NCBI RefSeq assembly: GCF_000443165.1 | Contig: NZ_ATJV01000103.1 | Coordinates: forward strand, 82,388 to 146,387 | Direction: 5' to 3' | From: Thauera terpenica 58Eu | GTDB lineage: Bacteria; Pseudomonadota; Gammaproteobacteria; Burkholderiales; Rhodocyclaceae | Length of the DNA: 64,000 bases | In this document: piece after piece, positions 28,464 through 37,486 of the stretch | Numbering within the stretch: the first letter of the stretch is position 1 | How the letters are laid out: each line of letters begins with the position of its first letter | The notes under the pieces: generated by a model | The model's input: only the letters and a program-made list of their open reading frames with translations | Told to the model about the DNA's origin: nothing | The model's database searches: none | Translations under genes and position numbers: made by a program

Positions 28464-30449
28464 ATGTTCAAGAAAATACTGATTGCAAACCGCGGGGAAA
28501 TCGCCTGCCGCGTCATCAAGACCGCCCGCAAGATGGGCATCGCCACCGTTGCCGTGTATTCGGAGGCGGACAAGGGCTCGCTGCATGTGGAACTCGCCGA
28601 CGAAGGCGTGTGCATCGGCCCGGCGGCCTCGAAAGAGTCCTACCTGGTGATGGACAAGATCATCGCCGCCTGCAAGCAGACCGGCGCTGAAGCGGTGCAC
28701 CCGGGTTACGGCTTCCTGTCCGAGAACGCGGAGTTCTCGCGCCGGCTGGAAGAGGAAGGCATTGTCTTCATCGGCCCCAAGCACTACTCGGTCGGCAAGA
28801 TGGGCGACAAGATCGAGTCGAAGAAGCTGGCGATGGATGCGGGCGTCAATACCATCCCTGGCCACAACGAAGCCATCTCCGGCCCTGACGAGGCGGTGGA
28901 AATCGCCAGGAAGATCGGCTACCCGGTGATGATCAAGGCTTCGGCCGGTGGTGGTGGCAAGGGTCTGCGCGTGGCGTATGACGACAAGGAGGCGCATGAG
29001 GGTTTCGCCGCCTGCGTGAACGAGGCGCGCAACAGCTTTGGCGATGATCGCGTGTTCATCGAGAAGTTCGTCGTCGAGCCCCGCCACATCGAGATCCAGG
29101 TCCTGGGCGACGCGCATGGCAACACCGTGTACCTGCACGAGCGCGAATGCTCGATCCAGCGTCGGCACCAGAAAGTGATCGAAGAGGCGCCCAGCCCCTT
29201 CATCGACCCCGCCACACGCAAGGCCATGGGCGAGCAGGCCGTGGCTCTGGCGAAGGCGGTGAACTACGAGTCGGCCGGTACCGTCGAGTTTGTCGTGGGT
29301 GCCGACAAGAGCTTTTACTTCCTCGAGATGAACACCCGCCTGCAGGTGGAGCATCCGGTGACCGAGAACATCACCGGCATCGATCTCGTCGAGCAGATGA
29401 TTCGCGTCGCTGCGGGCGAGAAACTGTCGTTCAAGCAGGAAGACATCAAGCTCGACGGTTGGTCGATGGAGTGCCGCATCAACGCCGAAGACCCCTTCCG
29501 TGGCTTTTTGCCCTCCACCGGTCGCCTGGTCAAGTTCCAGCCGCCGGCCGAAGGCGATGGCGTGCGCGTCGACACTGGCGTGCACGAAGGTGGCGAGATC
29601 TCGATGTTCTACGACTCGATGATCGCCAAGCTGATCGTGCACGGCACGGATCGGCAGGACGCCATCCGCCGCATGCGCGATGCGCTCAACGCCTTCGTCA
29701 TCCGCGGCATCAGCTCGAACATCCCCTTCCAGGCGGCGCTGCTGCAGCATCCGCGCTTCTGCTCGGGCAACTTCAACACCGGCTTCATTGCCGAGGAGTA
29801 CCCGGACGGTTTCGACGTCTCGATGGTGCCCTACGAAGACCCGGCGCTGCTCGCCGCGGTGGCGACCTTTGCCCGCATGCGCTACATCGAGCGTGCGGTG
29901 CAGATCGAAGGTCAGCTCGCCGGGCACGGCCGCAAGGTGTCCAGCGAGTGGGTGGTGGTCATGGGCAACAAGCACTACGCGCTGACCAGCCAGCCGATCG
30001 AGGGTGGTCTTGCCGTCACCCACGAGGGCAAGACCTACAACATCGTGTCGAACTGGGTTTTCGGCGAGCTCTTGTTTACCGGCACGGTCAACGGTGCGCC
30101 GATAAATCTGCAGATCGAGCGTCGTGGCCTGCGCTACCGTATTTCGCACTTCGGCCTGCAGGTCGAGCCCATCGTGATGACGGTACGGGCGGCCTATCTG
30201 TTGTCCTTGATGCCCGAGAAGCTGCCGCCCGACATGTCGAAGTTCCTGCTCTCGCCGATGCCGGGTCTGCTGCGCGAGATTGCGGTGACCGAGGGTCAGG
30301 AAGTGAAGGCGGGCGAGAAGCTCGCCGTGATCGAGGCGATGAAGATGGAGAACCTGCTCAGGGCCGAGCAGGATGGCAAGGTGAAGTCAATTGTCGCCAC
30401 GCCTGGCGCCAGCCTGGCAGTCGACGAGGTGATCATCGAGTTCGAGTGA
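28464..30449 (+). CDS. pccA: Propionyl-CoA carboxylase alpha chain (biotin carboxylase + BCCP)
   Basis: A 661-residue biotin-dependent subunit. The biotin carboxylase part (about 1-450) includes ATP-grasp loop GGGGKGLR near 162-169 and the RRHQKVIEEAPS motif; a BT domain follows, and the C-terminal biotinyl domain has EAMKMEN with Lys627 as biotin site. With PccB it makes methylmalonyl-CoA for ScpA. GAGGAAAAA precedes the ATG. A terminator lies 72 bases after the stop. Confidence 0.95.
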   Translation: MFKKILIANRGEIACRVIKTARKMGIATVAVYSEADKGSLHVELADEGVCIGPAASKESYLVMDKIIAACKQTGAEAVHPGYGFLSENAEFSRRLEEEGIVFIGPKHYSVGKMGDKIESKKLAMDAGVNTIPGHNEAISGPDEAVEIARKIGYPVMIKASAGGGGKGLRVAYDDKEAHEGFAACVNEARNSFGDDRVFIEKFVVEPRHIEIQVLGDAHGNTVYLHERECSIQRRHQKVIEEAPSPFIDPATRKAMGEQAVALAKAVNYESAGTVEFVVGADKSFYFLEMNTRLQVEHPVTENITGIDLVEQMIRVAAGEKLSFKQEDIKLDGWSMECRINAEDPFRGFLPSTGRLVKFQPPAEGDGVRVDTGVHEGGEISMFYDSMIAKLIVHGTDRQDAIRRMRDALNAFVIRGISSNIPFQAALLQHPRFCSGNFNTGFIAEEYPDGFDVSMVPYEDPALLAAVATFARMRYIERAVQIEGQLAGHGRKVSSEWVVVMGNKHYALTSQPIEGGLAVTHEGKTYNIVSNWVFGELLFTGTVNGAPINLQIERRGLRYRISHFGLQVEPIVMTVRAAYLLSLMPEKLPPDMSKFLLSPMPGLLREIAVTEGQEVKAGEKLAVIEAMKMENLLRAEQDGKVKSIVATPGASLAVDEVIIEFE

Positions 30450-30521
30450 TCGGATCCGATCAACACTTTCATTCGATGGCAAGAGAAGCCCGGGCGTGAT
30501 GCCCGGGTGTCTGTCGAATCG

Positions 30522-30552
30522 ACGGGTCTGCGCAAGCAGGCCCGTTTTTTTT
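30522..30552 (+). terminator. Rho-independent terminator after pccA
   Basis: ACGGGTCTGC-GCAA-GCAGGCCCGT is followed by eight T. A second hairpin GCCCGGGC/GCCCGGG at 30488-30506 precedes it. It closes the scpA-pccA block. Confidence 0.88.
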
Positions 30553-30597
30553 CAGGGCTGCTGCTTCAAGACGGAGCCAGGCTTGGGCTCCACGTTC

Positions 30598-30834
30598 TCA
30601 AGTGCGCTCGTTCCAGTAATTGTTTGCCGCGGCAACGGTCTGGAAGTTGGTTGCGACGACCTGTGACACCGCCGTCAGGCTGTCGGCGTTGTTGGCATAG
30701 TCATCCCTCAGTTTCTGGCGGACTTCATCGGATGGCTGGGTGTATTTGATACCCATTCGAGAAAGCTTGATGGCGAGCTCATAGCCTTCTTGAGGGGTGG
30801 CTGTTTTCAGGGTGCTGAGCCAGAGGTCGGACAT
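30598..30834 (-). CDS. 78-residue protein of unknown function
   Basis: A short soluble-looking protein (starts MSDLWLSTLKTATPQEG) with no signal peptide or membrane span; it appears helical, with a C-terminal stretch rich in Ala, Asn and Thr. A strong AAGGAG lies 7 bases before the ATG, which supports it as a real gene. I do not recognise a family. It faces pccA, with the terminator in between. Confidence 0.6.
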   Translation of the reverse strand: MSDLWLSTLKTATPQEGYELAIKLSRMGIKYTQPSDEVRQKLRDDYANNADSLTAVSQVVATNFQTVAAANNYWNERT

Positions 30835-31260
30835 GGGGTTCTCCTTGAGGTGTGACTGAATGCGGGAAAAGCGGCGCTGTTGAGACTCGGGCAGGATACC
30901 GCATGCCGCTCCTGGATTCCCGTCCTGGGGCTGTTGCTGGATCCGCTCATGAGTTGCAGCTGCGCTCAAGCCAGGGTTCGGCAGGGCATGGCCGTGGAGT
31001 GCCTTCGGAACCAAATTACCCGGCGAGTACTCATATTTGCACAAATTCAGTTTGTGAAATACCATGCGCCCACCTCTACCAAGGCCCCGGAAACGGGTGC
31101 ATTGCAGTCCGGGCCCGGCGCATCCCTGCGCCGCCGGATGATTTTCCCGCTTGGCTGACAACCGTCCGACCCGATCCATGTGCATCCGGTCACCGAGCTG
31201 TGGGCGCCGCCTTCCCGGCCTTGCCGCAATACGCCAAGCCAGACCATAAGGAGACGAACC
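30835..31260. other. 426-base intergenic region before the KamA-like gene
   Basis: No convincing ORF. An AT-rich inverted repeat CACAAA-N5-TTTGTG (31040-31056) may be an operator or part of a promoter for the downstream radical SAM gene. GC-rich hairpins follow at about 31083-31135. The last bases, AAGGAGACG, are the ribosome site of that gene. Confidence 0.35.
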
Positions 31261-32664
31261 ATGAATGCTCAAGTGAAAGCGAAAGCACTCAAGCCGCTGT
31301 GGAGGATCGAGAACGCTGCGCAGGCGGTTTTCGATCCCGTGCCGTTCAAGGTCTACACCCAGCGTGACCTCGAACGTATCCCCCAACTCGAGAATCTGCC
31401 CGCCGAACAGCGCTTCGAGATGAAGGTGGTGGCCTCGGTGTTGCCCTTCCGGGTCAATCAGTACGTCATCGACGAGCTCATCGACTGGAGCAACATCCCC
31501 GCCGATCCCATCTTTCAGCTCACCTTCCCGCAGCGTGGCATGCTGGCGCCCGAGCACTTCGAGCGCATCGCCACTCTGTTGCGTGAGGGTGCCGACAAGG
31601 TCGAGCTGGAACAGGCCGTCAGCGAAGTGCGCATGGAACTCAATCCGCACCCGGCCGACCAGATGGAAATGAACATGCCGCGTGACGAGGACGGCGCGCG
31701 CCTGGACGGCATCCAGCACAAGTACCGTGAAACGGTGCTGTTCTTCCCCAGCCAGGGGCAGACCTGTCACAGCTACTGCACCTTCTGTTTCCGCTGGGCG
31801 CAGTTCGTGGGTGACAAGGAGCTGCGCATCGCATCCTCAGAAGCTGGCGCGCTGCACGAGCATCTGCGCCGCAACACCGATGTCACCGATGTGTTGTTCA
31901 CCGGTGGCGACCCCATGGTGATGAAGACGCGCCACCTGCGTGATTACCTCGAGCCCTTGCTGCAGCCCGAGTTTGACCACGTTCAGACGATCCGCATCGG
32001 CTCCAAGGCATTGACCTTCTGGCCGCACCGCTTTCTGGGTGCAGAGGACGCCGATGATCTGATGCAGTTGCTCACCCAGCTCGTCGAGGCGGGCAAGCAT
32101 GTGGCGCTGATGGCGCACTACAACCACTGGAAGGAGCTGGACACCGAGGCTGCACAGGCTGCGATCCGCCGCGTGCGTAGCACCGGCGCGGTGATCCGTG
32201 CCCAGGGCCCGCTGCTGGCGCATATCAACGACGACCCTGCAGTGTGGGCAAAGATGTGGAAGCTGCAGGTCAAGCTTGGCATCGTGCCCTACTACATGTT
32301 CGCCGAGCGTGACACGGGCGCGCGCGCCTATTTCGAAGTGCCGCTGGCGCGCGCCTGGGAGATCTACCGCGAAGCGATGCAGCAGGTGTCTGGCCTGGCG
32401 CGCACCGCGCGTGGCCCGAGCATGAGCGCCAGCCCGGGCAAGGTCGAAATCCAGGGTGTGGCCGAGATCGCGGGCGAGAAGGTCTTCGTGCTGCGTTTCA
32501 TCCAGGGGCGCAACCCGGACTGGGTGCAGCGCCCGTTCTTTGCCAAATATGACGAACAGGCCACCTGGCTCCATCACCTGAAGCCGGCCTTCGGCGAGCA
32601 GAAGTGGTTCTGGGAGGATGAGTACGAAACGCTTCGCGACGACAAGCTCGCGCTCGCGGACTGA
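31261..32664 (+). CDS. KamA-family radical SAM protein (lysine 2,3-aminomutase-like)
   Basis: A 467-residue enzyme with the radical SAM cluster motif CHSYCTFC (Cys169, Cys173, Cys176), FTGGDPMVMKT and a likely PLP lysine, Lys394, in ASPGKVEI. Lysine 2,3-aminomutase and relatives such as glutamate 2,3-aminomutase migrate an amino group using SAM and PLP. The N-terminal and C-terminal regions differ from the classical clostridial enzymes, so the substrate is uncertain. ATG 31261 follows AAGGAG. The gene is transcribed alone and faces the VOC gene. Confidence 0.82.
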   Translation: MNAQVKAKALKPLWRIENAAQAVFDPVPFKVYTQRDLERIPQLENLPAEQRFEMKVVASVLPFRVNQYVIDELIDWSNIPADPIFQLTFPQRGMLAPEHFERIATLLREGADKVELEQAVSEVRMELNPHPADQMEMNMPRDEDGARLDGIQHKYRETVLFFPSQGQTCHSYCTFCFRWAQFVGDKELRIASSEAGALHEHLRRNTDVTDVLFTGGDPMVMKTRHLRDYLEPLLQPEFDHVQTIRIGSKALTFWPHRFLGAEDADDLMQLLTQLVEAGKHVALMAHYNHWKELDTEAAQAAIRRVRSTGAVIRAQGPLLAHINDDPAVWAKMWKLQVKLGIVPYYMFAERDTGARAYFEVPLARAWEIYREAMQQVSGLARTARGPSMSASPGKVEIQGVAEIAGEKVFVLRFIQGRNPDWVQRPFFAKYDEQATWLHHLKPAFGEQKWFWEDEYETLRDDKLALAD

Positions 32665-32696
32665 GCGCGGCGCCGACCTTGTCGGTCGGCGAAGTT

Positions 32697-32736
32697 GAAA
32701 AGCCAGGGGCACGCCGCAGCAGGCCTGCCCCTGGCT
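32697..32736 (-). terminator. Hairpin terminator between KamA-like and VOC genes
   Basis: AGCCAGGGGCA and TGCCCCTGGCT form an 11-base stem. On the minus strand it is followed by TTTTC, so it mainly terminates the VOC gene; it may also stop plus-strand transcription. Confidence 0.65.
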
Positions 32737-32744
32737 TCAGGGGG

Positions 32745-33224
32745 TCAGCTGGCGGCGAGTCTAGCGAAAGCCTCGACCACCTCGGGCGGCGCCTGTACCA
32801 GTTCCACCAGCACGCCTTCGCCACCGATGGGGAATTCCTCATTGCCCTTGGGGTGCAGGAAGGTGATGTCGAAACCCGCTGCGCCGCGCCGGATGCCGCC
32901 GGGCGCAAAGCGCACGCCATTGGCGCTGAGCCATTGCACGGCCTGGGGCAGATCGTCCACCCACAGGCCGACGTGGTTGAGCGGAGTGGTGTGCACCGCC
33001 GGCTTCTTCTCGGGGTCGAGCGGCTGCATCAGGTCAACTTCAACCTTGAACGGGCCGCTGCCGAGCGCGCAGATGTCCTCGTCGACGTTCTCGCGTTCGG
33101 AGACGAAATTGCCGGTGACTTCGAGGCCCAGCATGTCGACCCACAGGGTCTTGAGTCTTTCCTTGCTCGGGCCGCCGATGGCGATCTGCTGAATGCCGAG
33201 GATCTTGAAGGGGCGCTGGGACAT
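32745..33224 (-). CDS. VOC-family protein, methylmalonyl-CoA epimerase-like
   Basis: A 159-residue protein with two VOC beta-alpha-beta-beta-beta units. Compared with methylmalonyl-CoA epimerase, metal-ligand positions are Gln13 (normally His), Asp64 (normally Gln), His84 in NHVGLWV and Glu141 in VLVEL. The length and the E/D-L-M-x-P-L motif at 64-69 fit an epimerase, and the pathway genes lie 2 to 10 kb away. The first two ligands are changed, so another acyl-CoA or glyoxalase-type reaction is possible. A consensus -10 box lies 45 bases upstream. Confidence 0.7.
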   Translation of the reverse strand: MSQRPFKILGIQQIAIGGPSKERLKTLWVDMLGLEVTGNFVSERENVDEDICALGSGPFKVEVDLMQPLDPEKKPAVHTTPLNHVGLWVDDLPQAVQWLSANGVRFAPGGIRRGAAGFDITFLHPKGNEEFPIGGEGVLVELVQAPPEVVEAFARLAAS

Positions 33225-33268
33225 GGTCAGTGTTCCTGTTGGGTGGCGATAGGGGTCAATAACCCGTG

Positions 33269-33274
33269 ATTATA
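33269..33274 (-). promoter_or_regulatory. -10 box TATAAT upstream of the VOC gene
   Basis: A perfect TATAAT on the minus strand would give a transcript start about 37 bases before the VOC start codon. The -35 region 17 bases upstream is poor. A GCATGCG-TGCC-CGCATGC inverted repeat (33288-33305) covers that position and may bind a regulator. Confidence 0.45.
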
Positions 33275-33338
33275 ACGAGCCGACCCCGCATGCGTGCCCG
33301 CATGCCTTGGGTCGTAGGCCTTGAGTCGCGGCGAGCGC

Positions 33339-34067
33339 TCAAACCCACTCGACCTGGCTGGAGAACAGGTAGCCGGCACCGTACACGGTCTTGATCAGGC
33401 GCGGGTTCTGTGGATCGTCGTCGAGCTTGCGGCGCAGGCGCGAGATGCGCACGTCTATGCTGCGGTCGAAGGGGTCGACATCGCGCTCGCCGAGGAGCTG
33501 TTCGCGCGACAGGATCTTGTTCGGGCGGCGCAACAAGGTGGCGAGCAGGCCGGCTTCGGCTGCTGACAGGCTCAATTCGCGCCCATCCGGGGCGGTGAGG
33601 GCGTGGCGGCTGCTGTCGAAAACCCAGCCCGCGAAGCGCGCGCTGCTGCGCTCGCTCACCGCTTCGGGGATGGCGGCGCGCTGATAGCGGCGCAGGATGG
33701 AGCGCACGCGAGCGACGAGTTCGCGCGGCTCGAAAGGCTTCACGATGTAATCGTCGGCGCCCAGCTCCAGCCCGAGCACGCGGTCGGTGAGCTCGTTGCG
33801 CCCGGTCAGGATCAGTACCGCGCACGGCGTGCCGTCCTGCAACTCGCGCACCACCTGCATGCCGTCCATGTCGGGCAGGCCCAGGTCGACGATGCACAGG
33901 TCAGGGCTTGCGCTGTGCGCACGGGCGAGAAATTCGCGGCCGGTGCGCAGGTGTTCGCAGCGAAAACCGTATTCGGTGAGGCTGGCGCAGATCAGGCGGG
34001 CAATGTCGGGTTCGTCCTCGAGGACGAAGATCACCGGTGTTTGCGGATGAGGGGCGGTCATCCTCAT
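33339..34067 (-). CDS. OmpR-family response regulator
   Basis: A 242-residue regulator with a receiver domain (about 10-128; phospho-acceptor Asp61 in IVDLGLPDMDG, Lys in VKPFE) and an OmpR winged helix (about 145-238, ending TVYGAGYLFS). Its ATG overlaps the stop of the upstream histidine kinase (ATGA), so the pair is translated together and should work together. Confidence 0.92.
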   Translation of the reverse strand: MRMTAPHPQTPVIFVLEDEPDIARLICASLTEYGFRCEHLRTGREFLARAHSASPDLCIVDLGLPDMDGMQVVRELQDGTPCAVLILTGRNELTDRVLGLELGADDYIVKPFEPRELVARVRSILRRYQRAAIPEAVSERSSARFAGWVFDSSRHALTAPDGRELSLSAAEAGLLATLLRRPNKILSREQLLGERDVDPFDRSIDVRISRLRRKLDDDPQNPRLIKTVYGAGYLFSSQVEWV

Positions 34068-36127
34068 GGGGTGGAGGCCTCCGTGTTGGCGTCCTGCGGC
34101 AACAAGGCGCGCAGTGCGGCGACAAGCGCGGGTGGATCGAAGGGTTTGCGTAGAACGGGGATGGCGGCAAGGGTGGCGTCGGCTTCCACTGCCGCACGCG
34201 TGTAGCCGGTGAGCAGCAAGATCGGCAGGCTGGGACGAAGCAGGCGCGCGCGCTGCGCGAGTTCATGGCCATTGAGGCCGCCGGGCATCACGGTGTCAGT
34301 GAGCAGCACGGCAATATCGTCGATGTTCTCGAGCAGCGCCAGCGCCTCCACCCCGTCGGCAGCTTCAAGCACGGCGCAGCCCAGGGTGGTGAGCTGCATG
34401 CGGATCACCTTGCGTACTTCGGGTTCGTCCTCCACCAGTAGTACTGGCCCCTTGATCTGCGGGCAATGGCCGGGTGTTTGTTCAGCGATCATGGGGACGG
34501 CGCTTGCAGGCTGTGCCGCCGGCAGCACGAAGCGCACGCTGGTGCCTTTGCCCGGCGTGCTGAGGAGGCGGATGTTGCCACCCGATTGACGCACGAAGCC
34601 GTACACCATGGACAAGCCCAGGCCGCTGCCGTCGCCGAAAGGCTTGGTGGTGAAGAAGGGTTCGAACACGCGGGCGAGCACGGCGGCTTCGATACCCTGA
34701 CCGGTGTCGCTGACGTCGATCTGTACGTAGTCGCCCGCGGCCACCTCACCCAGGCGTGCGAGTGCAGGTGCGAGGCTGCGCGCACGCAGGGTGATGGTCA
34801 GCGTGCCGCCCGCAGGCATGGCGTCGCGGGCGTTGAGGGCGAGATTCAGGATGGCATTTTCGAGCTGATGCGGGTCGGCCATGGCGTAGAGCGCGCCCTC
34901 GGGCAGGCGCAGGCGCACGTCGATGGTCTCGCCCAGCGTGCGCATCAGGAGCTGGCTCATGTTGCGCACCAGTTCACACACTTCAATGGCACGCGGCTCC
35001 AGGCTCTGATGGCGCGAAAAGCTGAGCAGTCGGCGAATGAGTTCGGCGCCGCGCCGTGCGGCATGGAGCGAAGGCTCGACGTACTGGGCGTGGGCGCTGT
35101 CTTCTCCCAGCCTGTCCTGCAGCGCCGACAGGTTGCCGATGATGATGGTGAGCAGGTTGTTGAAGTCGTGGGCGAGGCCGCCGGTGAGCTGGCCGACGGC
35201 CTCCATTTTCTGCGCCTGTACCAGGGCCGCCTGACTTGCCTTCTGCTCGGTGATGTCGATCGACATCACGAAATAGCCGCGAAAACCGCCCTCGAGCGAG
35301 ACGTCGGGCACCACCACGCTGCGTGCATGGACCGTATGTCCATCGGCGTTCTTGCGCGCATATTCATAGCTGACGCGCTCGCCCTGCTCGGCTTCGCTCA
35401 GATGGGGCGAGACCATGGCATAGGCTTCGTCGCCGAAGACCTCAAGGATGGAGCGCCCGACGATGCTCTCCTTGCTCAGGCCGAACCACTGCGCGTAGGC
35501 GCGATTGGCGAAGCGGTAACGGCGGCCGGCATCGACGTGGGCGATCATCGCCGGGATGGCGTCGAGGATGAGGCGCAGGCGTCCTTCGGAGAGTCTGAGC
35601 GCGCCGGCGATCTGGTCGATCTCGCGGTTGGCCTGCTCGAGTTCGGCGGTGCGCTCGCGCACGCGTGCTTCGAGCTGCGCGTTGTGCTCCTGGATCATCG
35701 CTTCGGCGCGGCGTTGCTCGGTGATGTCGGTCCACAGCGAGACGAAACCCAGGTTCGGAATCGGCACGCCGCGCACCGCCAGCATGCGGCCATTGGGTCG
35801 CATGCGCTCGACGTAGTGGGGCTGAAAGGAGCGTGCGGAAGCCATGCGCGCGGCGATCAGTTTCTCCACGTCGCCTGCGCCGTACTCGCCGCGTTCGGCA
35901 TTGAAGCGCACGAAGGCCTCGAAGGGCGTGCCCACCTTGACCAGGGACTCGGGAAAGTCGAGCAGGCGCAGCATCGCCTTGTTCCAGGTCACCAGCTTGG
36001 GGGTGGCGTCAAACACCGCAATGGCCTGATCGAGCAGGTCCAGCCCGGCCATCAGCAGGTCATCACGCCGGCGCTGCTCGGGCGAGAGTGCGGGTTGGTA
36101 GGGGTTGCTGTCGGCTACCTTTGCCAT
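34064..36127 (-). CDS. PAS-domain hybrid histidine kinase
   Basis: A 687-residue cytosolic sensor with no clear membrane span. Domains in order: PAS (about 25-140, ending WTDITEQ), a short coiled coil (140-175), a second PAS (about 180-305, MSIDITEQ), HisKA with His320 in GLAHDFNN, HATPase (about 425-550, FEPFFTTK and DTGQGI) and a receiver (about 570-680) with Asp in [10 protein letters not shown]. Hybrid kinases with an attached receiver often regulate their own flow of phosphate; the separate regulator gene follows directly. Confidence 0.9.
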   Translation of the reverse strand: MAKVADSNPYQPALSPEQRRRDDLLMAGLDLLDQAIAVFDATPKLVTWNKAMLRLLDFPESLVKVGTPFEAFVRFNAERGEYGAGDVEKLIAARMASARSFQPHYVERMRPNGRMLAVRGVPIPNLGFVSLWTDITEQRRAEAMIQEHNAQLEARVRERTAELEQANREIDQIAGALRLSEGRLRLILDAIPAMIAHVDAGRRYRFANRAYAQWFGLSKESIVGRSILEVFGDEAYAMVSPHLSEAEQGERVSYEYARKNADGHTVHARSVVVPDVSLEGGFRGYFVMSIDITEQKASQAALVQAQKMEAVGQLTGGLAHDFNNLLTIIIGNLSALQDRLGEDSAHAQYVEPSLHAARRGAELIRRLLSFSRHQSLEPRAIEVCELVRNMSQLLMRTLGETIDVRLRLPEGALYAMADPHQLENAILNLALNARDAMPAGGTLTITLRARSLAPALARLGEVAAGDYVQIDVSDTGQGIEAAVLARVFEPFFTTKPFGDGSGLGLSMVYGFVRQSGGNIRLLSTPGKGTSVRFVLPAAQPASAVPMIAEQTPGHCPQIKGPVLLVEDEPEVRKVIRMQLTTLGCAVLEAADGVEALALLENIDDIAVLLTDTVMPGGLNGHELAQRARLLRPSLPILLLTGYTRAAVEADATLAAIPVLRKPFDPPALVAALRALLPQDANTEASTP

Positions 36128-36223
36128 GGGGCGGGAGTCTCCCGTTGTTGGTGGCTGTCACCGGTGGATCCTTGCACGGATGGCGTGCCCCCGGTCTGAG
36201 CCAAGTCACGGTTCGGCGCGGAG

Positions 36224-37345
36224 CTACCGCCCATCCATCGGCGCGGCTCTCGTCCCTGATCCGTCATGGCGTGCCGCGAGCTGGGCGCGGAACTGCTCCG
36301 GTGACATGCCTGACCAGGCGACAAAGGCGCGATAGAAGGTGGAGGTGTCAGCATAACCGAGGTCGGCGGCAAGCTCGGCGATGGGCTGGGCGGTCTTGGT
36401 CAGGCGCGCGTAGGCGATGTCGCGCCGGGTGGCCTCCTTGATGCGGCGAAAGCTCGAGCCTTCTTCTTCCAGGCGCCGGTGCAGCGTGCGGGTGGACAGG
36501 TGGATGTGGCGGGCGACGTCGTCGATGGACAGATTGGTGGGCAGGGCGGCACGCAGCAGATCGCGTACGCGCAGCACCATCTCGCGGTCGCGGCGGTAGA
36601 GCATAGAGATGCGGCCGGGGGCGTCCTCAAGGAAACGTCCAAGGGCGGCGTCGTCGCGTCGGATCGGCAGTTCGAGCAGGTTGTCGCGAAAGCGCGCGAG
36701 CAAGGTGTCGCCCTCGAAGCTCGAGTGCTCGGTGTACACCAGGGCGTAGTCGTCCGCGTGGGCCGGGCGCGGATAAGGGAAGCGCACGCTGTCGAGGGCG
36801 ATGCCGCGGCCGACGAACCAGCACGCAACACCGTGTATCAGCCGCAGCAACCATTCGAAGGCGAACACCCGTGCCGGATCCGCAGGGTCGCCGAAGCGGG
36901 CTGAGGTTTCGGCGATCTCGAGCTCGGCGCGGTTGCCATTGCGCCGCACCGACAGCGCCAGGTCGGGCAGCACGATGCGCAGAAAGCGGCTGGCGCGAGC
37001 GAGCGCCTCGTCCAGGGTGTGCGCACCGAGCATGCCGCGACACAGGAACTCGAAGCTGCCCAGGGGCATGGGCTGCGGGAAGAGGCCGAAAGCCTCGTCA
37101 CCGAGCTCGGCGATGATGCGGTTGTAGAGCACCGCGTAGCGTTTCACCGGAATGCGGCTGGCGGACTCTGCAAGGCTGATGCCGCTGGCAGCGAGCAGTG
37201 GCCTCGGGTCATGCTGCAGACGATACAGCCCGGAGAGCATCCCATCCACGAATCCCTTTGCCACCGTGGCATGATGGCGTGGCCGGTGGCGGGGGACGTG
37301 GCGAGCGGTGGTGGTGGTGGGCGATGTGTTTGCGTCCTTGTTCAC
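36224..37345 (-). CDS. AraC-family regulator divergent from icmF
   Basis: A 373-residue protein with an N-terminal AraC-binding-type domain (PF12625-like, about 30-240) and a C-terminal AraC DNA-binding domain (about 270-365, LSIDDVARHIHLSTRTLHRRL and ADLGYADTSTFYRAF). Start GTG 37345 has AAGGAG 8 bases upstream, which is better than a GTG nine bases earlier. It is divergent from icmF with a gap of about 140 bases, and is the likely regulator of that gene. Confidence 0.85.
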   Translation of the reverse strand: MNKDANTSPTTTTARHVPRHRPRHHATVAKGFVDGMLSGLYRLQHDPRPLLAASGISLAESASRIPVKRYAVLYNRIIAELGDEAFGLFPQPMPLGSFEFLCRGMLGAHTLDEALARASRFLRIVLPDLALSVRRNGNRAELEIAETSARFGDPADPARVFAFEWLLRLIHGVACWFVGRGIALDSVRFPYPRPAHADDYALVYTEHSSFEGDTLLARFRDNLLELPIRRDDAALGRFLEDAPGRISMLYRRDREMVLRVRDLLRAALPTNLSIDDVARHIHLSTRTLHRRLEEEGSSFRRIKEATRRDIAYARLTKTAQPIAELAADLGYADTSTFYRAFVAWSGMSPEQFRAQLAARHDGSGTRAAPMDGR

Positions 37346-37486
37346 CCGGCGCACTCCTTGTTTCCCGATATTGGCGGATTTTGCATGATGGACGTCGGCA
37401 AGCGCAATGGCAAAGCGGCTTGCCTGCTTTTAGTATGGAACGCATAACAGCACGACCACCTTCAACTCGTCCGGGGGAAGACCGAC

